Assembly: GCA_029783825.1 (NCBI GenBank)
Contig: JAREIK010001726.1
Coordinates: 1-64,000, forward strand
DNA: 64,000 bases
Source of the DNA: Sapria himalayana
Lineage: Eukaryota; Streptophyta; Magnoliopsida; Malpighiales; Rafflesiaceae
Reading direction: 5' to 3'
Below are positions 39,401 through 49,152 of this stretch, in pieces (the stretch's first letter is position 1; the number at the start of each line of letters is the position of its first letter). The notes beneath the pieces were generated by a model, which was not told the DNA's origin, did no database searches, and saw nothing but the letters and a program-made list of their open reading frames with translations. A program made the position numbers and the translations under genes.

Positions 39401-40383
39401 AAAGGCATACAACTTGCCTCTAGAAGTGAATGCTGTTCGCAAAAACTAGAATCACTTGATCATCTGTTTTACCAAGGTAATATAGCCATGGAAATCTGGG
39501 AAAACTAGAGTCTGAAATGGGATTAAAGCATGCATGTATTCCTCTTAGAAATAGACTAATTAAATGGAGTAATGCGCATTTTCAGCACAGCTCACAAAAA
39601 TGGCTTAAAAATAACATACCTCATATTGCTATCTGGTGTATATGGAAAGCTAGGAATAATAGCATATATTAAGGGCATGGAATGGACCCTGAAGACATAT
39701 GAAAAGCAATAAAGATTGAAATAAAAATCACCTCGGAATCTTCCCCACTTGAAGCTTAAAGCCCTCTTCTAGACACTTACACTCTAAAATTCTGGAATCT
39801 CATGGTGTCTAGAATCAAACCACTAAAAGTTATAAGAGTTAAGTGGGAAAAACTAGAAAAATGTAGATTAGCCCTAAACACCGATGGTAGCTTCGACAAG
39901 AACATAGGCCTAGTTGGTGGAGGAGGTGCCTTAAGGGACTCTTGTGGTCACTTAATATTTGCCTTCTCAGGTCCCAATAATGCATCAACTTCCCTCCACG
40001 TAGAAATATTAGCATTAAGGGATGGACTCATAATATGTTACTCTAAAGAGCTAACAAATATAGATATACAAATAGATTCTAAAATATTGGTAGACTTAGT
40101 GAATAACAAAAGTAGTACGTGGAAATTTGAAGAGGAGTTAGAGAAAATTAACAAATTAAAAATATCCTTAGATGCATCACCCACGCACATATATAGGGAA
40201 GCAAATGCCTTAGCAGACAAATTAGAAAAAGAAGGAAAACTCAAAGAATCCCATGTATATGAAGAAGACTCTATTCCAAAGAGATTTAAAGGTATTATAA
40301 AACTAGATAAAAAAAGAATTCCCATACATTCGAATAGTCAAAAAAGATTGAGAGGATATTATAAGATTTCATCATCGATGTGA
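36455..40383 (+). pseudogene. LINE ORF2 (endonuclease, RT, zf-RVT, RNase H), inactivated
   Basis: The endonuclease (about 36460-37130) shows N-V-R-G, the Glu of LAEPIV, I-I-G-E-D-F-N near 36830 (family G-G-D-F-N) and SDHNPLL near 37090. The RT (about 37700-38900) shows SAPSPDGW near 37775 (family G-P-D-G), VLIPKMENPDKAKDFRPISL (37909-37970), LNLDLSKAFDRIE (about 38155), RQGDPLSPPLFNIYLE (about 38336) and LAYADDVIIF (about 38471). Next come zf-RVT (about 39150-39510, with SRSECC) and an RNase H of the RVT_3 type (39860-40230) that keeps NTDGS, HVEILALRDG and IDSKILVDLV. Stops (for example 37737, 38122, 38772, 39506) and frameshifts break it. The protein would nick target DNA and copy the element RNA at the nick. 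Confidence 0.85.
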
Positions 40384-41445
40384 GTGTTCAAGTTCTTTTG
40401 TTCTTATATCAGCACAGGGCAGGTTCCATATTTGCTCAAGTCTTCCTGATCCTGAAGGAAGTCTTTGTAGAAATGAGTAATTACAATGTGGCGGCATTAT
40501 GGATTCCCCCACAAGTATCTCAGTTCTCACTACAGGTTCGGAATCACACTGCAGAGAGTAAGAATGGCAAGTATACCTGCAGTTTCTTTTTTGTTGTATT
40601 TTTCTTAGCAGCAAGGATATGAAAAACAGGAGGAACCGACATGCGCACAAGTGCCTGTATCTCCAGCATTATAGATTCAAAGTCTGTATGAACTCTATTC
40701 TGATGTTGCCATGTTAAACGGCTTAAGTTTAGGTGTGGTTTGTGTTATAAGGTACTGTAGTGTCTGTGTTATTTTAATGTAAATTAGAAGTCCATAAAAG
40801 TAGGCTTGGTCGTGTACACTATTGAAAGCTTCTGTCCACAATTGGGAGCAACAAAAAGCTGCTATGGTAGTGCTAACAACATAAATTGGATGCTTGGTTT
40901 GAAGGAGCCAGAAGTGTGAGGAAGAGGTCCAGTAGAAATGCTGGAGGCTGGAAATCTCTTTGTGTTTGTGGCATGTATGCAGGTGACAGGTAGAGGAAGA
41001 TCAATTATACTGGTGTTCTTGGATGATTTCAAAAGATAGCACCACGTTTAATAGAGCCTTTTCTGGAAAATATAAAGATAAAGTTGCAGCTCTTGATACA
41101 TAAGCTCAACAAAGTCATTGGGCAGAATTAAAGGCCCGGTAGGAAGAGAAAGGAAGCTAGTTTGAAGAAAGGGATTATATGATAAAGACTCATTTCTCAA
41201 CTAGCAACAAAGTGTAGGTAGCAACAATGCTGAAAATCCCAACAGAAACTCAAAATTGTTCTCTAGGTGGATTAGATTGGGAAAATATTTGTCCATGTTT
41301 ACTTTATTACATTTACAATACCTAATGCTTAGTGTAGGTGAAAAGGGTGTAAAGGGTTACGGGTAGCAAGCAAGTAGGTTGTAAAAATGATATTTCTCCT
41401 CCAAAAGAGAGGGTTATAATTAATAAATAAACTTTGAAAAAAAAT
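40384..41445 (+). other. LINE 3' UTR and terminal box
   Basis: This 1-kb stretch is non-coding and GC-richer than its surroundings. It ends in AAAGGGTGTAAAGGGTTACG (from 41342), which loosely matches 23600-23640 of the truncated LINE, and then the box CCAAAAGAGAGGGTTATAAT. Confidence 0.7.
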
Positions 41446-43132
41446 GAATAAGAAGAATAATAAGAATAATAAGAATAAGAAGAATAAGAAGAATAAGAAG
41501 AATAATAAAAATAAGAAGAATAATAAGAAAAAGAAGAATAAAAAGATTAAGAAGAATAGGTAGATTAATAAGAAAAAAGAAGAAGAATGAGAAGAATAAG
41601 ATGAATAAGAAGAATAATAAGAATAAGAAGAATAAGAAGAATAAGAAGAATAAGAAAAATAAGAAGAATAAGAAGAATAAGAAGAATAAGAAGAAGAAGA
41701 ATAATAATAATAATTAGAAGGATAAGAAGAATAAGAATAAAAAGAATAAAAAAATAAGAATAAAACGAATAATAATAATAATAATAAGGAGAATACGTAG
41801 ATTAATAAGAAAAAAAAAGAAGAATGAGAAGAATAAGATGAATAAGAAGAATAATAAGAATAAGAAGAATAAGAAGAATAAGAAGAATAATAAGAATAAG
41901 AAGAATAAGAAGAATAAGAAGAATAATAAGAATAATAAGAATAAGAAGAATAAGAATAAGAAGAATAAAAAAATAAGAATATACGAATAATAAGAATAAT
42001 AAAATAATAAAAGTATAAGAAGATATTAGAATAAGGAAAAAGAAAAGAAGAAAAGAAAAATAAGAATAAGAAAAATAACAAAAATACAATAAATAAGAAT
42101 AATAAAAACAAGAAGAAATAGAAAAAGAGAAGAAAGAGAAGAAATAGAAGAAAGAGAAGAAAGAGAAGAAAGAGAAGAAAGAGAAGAAAGAGAAGAAAGA
42201 GAAGAAAGAGAAGAAAGAGAATAATAAGAAGAATTAAAAGAATTAAAAGAATTAGAAGAATAATAAGAAAAAAAGAATAAGAAAAAAAAGTAAATAAGAT
42301 TAAGAAGAATAAGAAGAATAAGAAAAATAAGAAGAATAAGAAGAATGAGAAGAATAAGAAGAATAAAAAGAATAAGAAGAATAAGAAGAATAAGAAGAAT
42401 AAGAAGAATAAGAAAAATAAGAAGTATAAGAAGAATAACAAGAATAAGAAGAATAATGAAAATAAGAAGAAAAGAAGAATAAGAAGAATAAGTATAATAA
42501 TAATAATAATAAGAATAAGAAGCATAAAAAGAATACTAAGAATATGAAGAATAAGGAGAATAAGAAGAATAAGAAGGATAAGAATAATAAAAAAATAAAA
42601 AAAATAAGTAAAATAAGAAAAATAATAAGAAGAATAATAAGAATAGTAAAAATATAAATAATAATAAGGATAAGAAATAAAGAAGATAAGAAGAATAAGA
42701 AGAATAATAATAAGAAGAATTAGAAGAATTAGAAGAATAAGAAGAATAAAAAAAAGCAGAATAAGAATAATAATAAAACGAAGAATTAGAAAAATAAAAG
42801 AATAATAAGATTAAAAAATAAAGAAAAATAAGAATAAGAATAATAATAAAAAGAAGAATAAGAGATTAAAAATAATATGAATAATAATAAGAATATGAAG
42901 ATTAAGAATAATATAAAATATAAGAAGAATAAAAATAATAAAAATAATCTAAAGAATAATTATAATACGAAGAATAAAAATAATAAAAAGATTTGAATAA
43001 TAAGAAGAATTAGAAAATAAGAAGAATACGATGTATAATAAGAATAACAAGATTAATACGGATAATTAGAAAAAGATCAATAAAAAGAATAATAAGAATA
43101 ACACGAATAAGAAGAACAAGAAGAATAAGAAC
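41446..43132 (+). repeat. AATAAGAAG array after the LINE
   Basis: About 1.7 kb. It includes a homogeneous sub-block of AAGAAAGAG units (42121-42220) and two copies, near 41560 and 41797, of a TAGATTAATAAGAA motif followed by GAATGAGAAGAATAAGATG. The motif TAGATTAATAAGAA also occurs in the array on the other side of the LINE (33389). Confidence 0.95.
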
Positions 43133-43214
43133 AATTTGTTGTTAGTTTGTACCAACAGTATTCTTCTACCAAAATAGAGGGTTATAATTAATAAACAACT
43201 TTTTCAAAAAAAAA
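43133..43214 (+). mobile_element. LINE 3'-end stub between two arrays
   Basis: About 80 bp of non-array sequence ends ACCAAAATAGAGGGTTATAA (from 43168), then TTAATAAACAACTTTTTC and A9. This is the LINE terminal box with few changes. It fits a LINE insertion cut off almost completely at its 5' end, with array on both sides. Confidence 0.7.
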
Positions 43215-46200
43215 GAATAATAAGAATAAGAAGAATATGAAGAATAAAAAAAATAAAAAGAATGAGAAGAATAAGATGAATACAAAAAATTAGGAAGAAT
43301 AAGAAGAATAAGAAGAATAATAATAAAAGAAGAATAAGAAGAATAAAAAGAAATAAAAGAATAAAAAGTATAACAAGAATAAGAATATTAAAAAAATTAA
43401 AAAGAATGAGAAGTAAGAAGAATACAAAGAATATGAAGAATAAAAAGAATAAGAAAAATAAGTAGAATAAGAAGAATAAGAAAAATAAGAAGAATAAAAA
43501 AGAATAAGAAGAATAAGAAGCAAAATATGAAAAGAAGATTTTTATAAAATGAATAATAATAAGAATAAGTAAAATAAGAAGAAAAGAAGAAAAGAAGAAT
43601 AAGAAGAATAATAAGAATAAGAACAATAAAAGAATACGAAGAATAAGTAGAATCAAAAGAATAAGAAGAATAAGAAGAATAAGAAGAATCAGAATAATAA
43701 GAAGAATAAGAATAATAATAAGAATAAGAAGGATAAAAAGATAATAAGAATAAAAAGATAAAAGAATAATAAGAATTATAAGAATAAGAAGAATCAGAAA
43801 AATTAGAAGAATAAAAAGAATAAGTTCAATAAGAAGAATTAGAAGACTTAGATGAATAATAAAAATAAAAAGAATTTGATTAATAAGAAGAATTAGAATA
43901 ATAAGAATAATTAAAATAATAAGAAGAATAATAAGAATAAGAAGAAGTAGAAGAAGTAGAAGAAGAAGAAAAGAAAAAGAATAATAAGAAGAAAGATTAA
44001 TAAGAAGAAAGATGAATAATAAGAAAAAGTAGAATAAGAAGAAGAATAATAAAAAGAATAAAAAAAGAATAAGAAGAATAATAAGAATAATAAGAATAAG
44101 AAAAATATGATAAATAACAAGAATAAGAAGAAAAAAAATAAGAACAATAAAAAAATAAGATGAATAAAAAGAATAATAAGAATAATAAGAATTAGAAGAA
44201 TTAGTAGAATAAGAAGAATAATAAGAATAAGTAGATTAAGTAGAATAAGAATAATAAAAAGAAAAAGAAGAATAATAATAATAAGTATAAAAAGAATAAG
44301 TAGGATAAGAAGAAAAATAAAAATAAGAAGAATAAGTAGATTAATAAGAATAATAAGAATAAGAAGAAAAAAAAGAATTAGAAGAATAAAAAGAATTGGA
44401 AGAATAAAAAGAATAAGCAAAATAAAAAGAAGAGTAAGAATAATAAAAAGAAAAAGAAGAATAATAATAATAATAAGTATAAAAAAAATAAGTAGGATAA
44501 GAAGAAAAATAAAAATAAGAAGAATAAGTAGATTAATAAGAATAATAAGAATAAGAAGAAAAAAAAGAATTAGAAGAATAAAAAGAATTGGAAGAATAAA
44601 AAGAATAAGCAAAATAAAAAGAAGAGTAAGAATAATAAATAGAATAAGAAGAAAAAGAATAATAAAAAGAATAAGAAAAATAAGAAAATTAAGATGAATA
44701 ATAAAAATAAGAAGAATAAGAAGAATTAAAATAATAATAATAATAAGTATAATAATAATAAGTATAATAATATTACGAATAATAAGAAGGATGATAAAAA
44801 TAAGTAGAAGATTAAGAAGAAAAAATATAATTATAAGGAGAATAAGAACAATAATAAGAATATGAAGAATAATAAGAATTATAAGAATAAGAAGAATAAA
44901 AAGAATAAAAATAATATGAAGAATAATAAGAATAAGTCGAAAATAAAAAATAAGAATAATAATAAAAATAAAACGAATATGAAAAAAAAGAAGAATAAGA
45001 AACATAAAAAGAATATGAAGAATAAGAAGAATACAAAGAAAAAGAAGAAAAAAAGAATAAAAATATTAATAAAAATAAAAATAATAAGAATAAGAAAAAA
45101 TAGAAGAATATTAAGAATAAAAATAATAAGTAGATTACGAAGAATAAAAAAATAAGAAAATTAAAAAGAATAAAAAGGATAAAAAATAGTAAGAATAAAT
45201 ATAATAAGAAGAATATAAAGAATAACAAAAACAAGAAAAATGAGTAAAAAAAAAGAATAACTAGAAAAATAAGAATAAGAATAATAATAATAATAAAAAG
45301 AATAAGAAAAATATGAAAAATATGAAGAATAACAAGAATAAGATGAATAATTAGAATAAGAAGAATCAGATGATTAAAATGAATAACAAGAATAAATAAA
45401 ATAAGAAGAATAAGAAGAATAAGAAGACTAAGAAAATAAGAAGAATAAGATGAATAAAAAGAATAAAAAGAATAAGAAGAATATGAAGAATAAAAAGAAT
45501 AAGAAAAATAAGAAGAATAAGAACAATAAGAAAAAAAAATTAAAAGAATAAGGAAAATAATAATAATACAAAGAATAATAAAAATAAGAAGAATAAAAAG
45601 AATTAGGAGAATAAAATGAATAAAAAGAATAAAAAGAATAATCAGAATAAAAAGAAGAGTAAGAAGAATAAATAGAATAAGAAGAATAAGAAGATTAAAA
45701 AGAATATGAACAAAAATAATAATAAGAGGAATAATACAAATAAGAAGAATAAGTAGAATAAGAAAAATAATAAGAATAAAAATAATGAGAATAATAAGAA
45801 GTTTAAGAAGAAGAATAATAATAAAAAGAATAATAAGAATAAGAAGACTAATAACAATAAGAAGAATAAGAAGAATAATAATAATAAAAATAATAATAAT
45901 AAGAACAATACGATCAATAAAAAAATAATATTATAAGAATAATATGAATAATAATAAAAATAATAAAATAAGAAGAATAAAAAAATAAGAAGACATAGAA
46001 TAATAAAAAAATAAGAAGAAAAAGAAGAATAAGATGAATAACAAGAATAACATGAATAAGAAGAATAAGAACAATAAGAAAAATATGAACAATAAGAAGA
46101 ATAAGAATAAAAAAAAAGAAAGAGAAGAAAAAGAAGAAAAAGAAGGATAAGAAGAATTAGACGAATAAGAAGAATAGAAATAATACAAAAAAACAAAGAA

Positions 46201-46294
46201 TAAAAGAATAAGTAAAATAATAATAAAAAGAAGAATATAAAGAATACAGAGAATAAGAAAAATAAGAAGTATAATATGAATATGAAGAATAATA
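43215..46294 (+). repeat. AATAAGAAG array, longest continuous block
   Basis: About 3.1 kb, more degenerate than the others, with many AATAATAAG and AAAAAGAAT variants. A unit of 189-192 bp is repeated at 44246, 44435 and partly 44627 (marker TAAGAATAATAAAAAG at the first two). Open frames of up to 364 codons are artefacts. Confidence 0.95.
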
Positions 46295-49152
46295 ACCTCG
46301 CCTCCCTCGCTTTCCGTTTAGGAGCTTCTTCACCTATTACCAATGCCCTAGTCCCGTGTGGTATTTCTGGTCATGTTTTCACATTAATGAGAAAATATGT
46401 TACCTTTGACCTTGCAAGGTGAAAAGATGAGGTTCAATTCTAAGATAAAATGAATATCACTACTTGGTTTTCTACAAAGCAATGCCTCTTCCTAGTTTTG
46501 ATTTTTCTTCTTCATTAGGGAAATAGAAAATTAGATACGTCAGAAATAAAAATTTGTGGGGGGAGGTTATGTCTTTGGCATCACTACGACCCTATGCTAA
46601 CCAAATAAGTATCCATATTGTTCCTAATGAAAAGAACAATGGTTATATATATATATATATATGCAAAAACACCTCGTGGTATTGATATGATTAGATAGTC
46701 GATATGTGATATCATTGCCATATCTAGGCTTTTAAATGCAACTCTCGTCATTCTAGAGATACGAGAAAGTCTCCATTCAAAAGGCATCAATCACACAATT
46801 AGGAGTTTTTCCTATCTCTATGATGAGTAGGAATTCATAACATCTCTTAGAAATGATGTACTATTTGTCAAGAATTTTTCTAGGAAACTGAAGAAGGCTA
46901 TGAGAAGGAAGTAGTTCCCCAGAATTAAACTCAAAAATTCTACTTTCCTGATTATTATATCAAAGAAATTTTGCCCAAGTTAAAGAGGGCTAGGGTTATT
47001 GGATTGATTCTAACAAGTGGAGGATGCTTGATGGAAATGCAGTGGTAATGCAGTGGTGATTGAAGTGGAGGCTCCAACTCTCCTCCTTTGTCACACACCT
47101 AAAGTGTGTGAAAAAATTATGTGGGTAGGTGTCGATGCTCATTGAGGTCATGCCATGAAAGTGTTGTACTACTAGAATTTTTGTGGTGGTTGACATCTGT
47201 GCAAAATGCATAGTGCACACTTTGGCACAATTTAGTAGTCGCACAGGATCTGCATAGATTTTGCATAGTATGTTCTGACACATTTTAGTGCATTATTTGC
47301 ACATTAAGTCCATGTAGCATTGGTGATTGGCAGAAATGGATGTTTGACAAAATTTTCTTGCTCAAAGAACAAAGTTTGTAACTTGCAGACAGATGAAGCA
47401 TATAGACATGAAAGGGTTCCCATTCTAATATCGAATTGTTGAAGATGGCCAATGGTGCTTATGGTACTAAGTTAGAGGTTTAGTAGGGGCTTCAATAAGG
47501 CAGTAAAATGGTTTTGTGATGGATTGTCTGTCATTGGAATATGGAAATGATGGAAAAGAAATGTTATCCTCCTTGATGTCGCTAGGAGATTATTTTTTTT
47601 AGTTTTTTTTGTCATTTTTCCAAACTTGGTCAATTCTTCCACGTGGAATGTCTGAGCTCTAGAGACTTAGATGCTGGGTTGCATTCCTCTCCCTTCAATT
47701 TAGGTAGGAAATTCAAGTGCTTGGCCTCCAAATTGTTCAGAGGTTACAAGCATGGGGCCAACCTTTCATTGCTATCATCATGGATTGGTCAGAGAAACTA
47801 TAGCTTTCCAAGGCTGTGTAGGGGTTTTCCAGGCTAGTTATTTGTGACTTTTATCTTATCATATATTCACATCGAACTCATACAACATATAGGATGCACA
47901 TGATCAAGCTGAGGATTCTTAGTGAGGAGGCAATGGTAGATTCCTACTTGTGTCAAGAAAATGGGTCATGTCCTCTCATGTCAGAAGAGTTTAAAATTCT
48001 TCTTTGAGAATTCAGTTTTACCTCCAAAACCATCATATATATATTAGAGTCAAAAACTCTTGGAGGTCAGCTTGTCCTAATTCCATTACATGCCATGTTT
48101 GCCAACTCATTGGACCGCACTTACATGTGCAACAAACAATAGCTGTCTGACTTGGTTGGGCTAGAAACTCACCTTTCTGCACCTTCTTTCCAACAACCAC
48201 CTGCAAGAATGGAGCAGAAACGAGAGAAGAGTGGAAGATGGCTGGCCCATGGCTTCGGCCACTCCCTCTTCCACCAAACTACCCCGTGTATCAGCATGAG
48301 AAAGAAGGCTGGTGTGGCTGGGTCACAAAGACCGACACAGACCCTGAGCCTTCTCCTATTGATATGAGAAACCGAACTCACTCATTGCTCTAGGATGCGA
48401 TTGATTATGTAGTCTCCATAGAAGCCGATGCCTTCTGTCCTGGTTTCCACGACACTGGGAATGGGCAGCTTGATTTCGCCAGCTTGGTCATGGGTCACCG
48501 TTTATACCTGATGCCCTCATCCAGAACATTTTAACCTGACCAACCTTTTCAGAGAAACAGTTGAGAAAAGGTATCATCACAAAAAAAACTGGACCCTACT
48601 GGTGCAACAACACTTGAACAGAACCTTCGGGGAAGATGGGCTTGTCTAGCTATCTCATGGGGCAATGCCAGCTTCTTTCTTATCTCATCATCTCCCTGAA
48701 AGATCTTGCAGAATATCTCTAGCAAATGCAGAGTTCCCCCCTACTGTGAGTGGCCCTGATGGCTGAATTCTATTTGGGGGCGAGGATGAATTCTCAGAGT
48801 GGATGCAACAGCAGCCCAAACCCATTCTGGTAGACATTGAATTGGTTGAACCAGGCAAGCCAAAGGCCATTGATTCTGACTCAAGACTGCCAATCTAATC
48901 AACATGATTTTGATGCTGTTCTTTCCAAAACAACTTTTTCTTTTCCTTTTGATTAAGATAACGAATGGGATTCTAATGACTAGTTAAACTTCATACATAC
49001 ATACATACATATGTATATATAAGTATGTATGTATATATATGACAAGTTTTGATGTTGTAGATGATTAAGGAAGGTGTTTTAATGGAATTTTGAGTGGGAT
49101 CTTAGGGGTGATATTTTTTTTGAAAATTTTCATTTATTATAAAAACTCTTTG
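46295..49152 (+). mobile_element. Unrecognised GC-richer body ending in an array; probable degraded LINE
   Basis: The segment lies between two arrays, as the LINE at 34995 does. It begins CCTCGCCTCCCTCGCTTTCC and ends AAAACTCTTTGAG, then A9, then AAGAAGAAT array. I cannot assign a protein with confidence. A stretch near 48080-48360 stays open in one plus-strand frame except for one stop and begins with a weak zinc-knuckle-like pattern (C-H-V-C, G-P-H). Near 47040-47140 there is V-V-I-E-V-E-A-P, as in LINE ORF1-type proteins. No reverse transcriptase is visible. It could equally be a captured host fragment. Confidence 0.4.

Larger units (their letters stand above)
34995..41445 (+). mobile_element. 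L1-like LINE with RNase H, nearly full length, inside AATAAGAAG arrays
   Basis: The 6.4-kb element has a DUF4283/zinc-knuckle ORF1, an ORF2 with endonuclease, reverse transcriptase, zf-RVT and RNase H, and a roughly 1-kb 3' UTR. It starts AGAAGCTCTCAAGTTCTAG right after array sequence. It ends CCAAAAGAGAGGGTTATAAT (from 41401), then A8, then array. A target duplication cannot be recognised because both flanks are the same simple repeat. Confidence 0.85.

Noticed and set aside
40372..40650. 92- and 80-codon frames just after LINE ORF2 on both strands
   Set aside because: They lie in the LINE 3' UTR, overlap each other on opposite strands and show no domain.
47643..48870. Several 60-71-codon frames in the 46295-49152 segment as host genes
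   Set aside because: They overlap on both strands, lack recognisable domains and sit in a segment placed like a LINE body. They are kept only as a weak LINE-like call.
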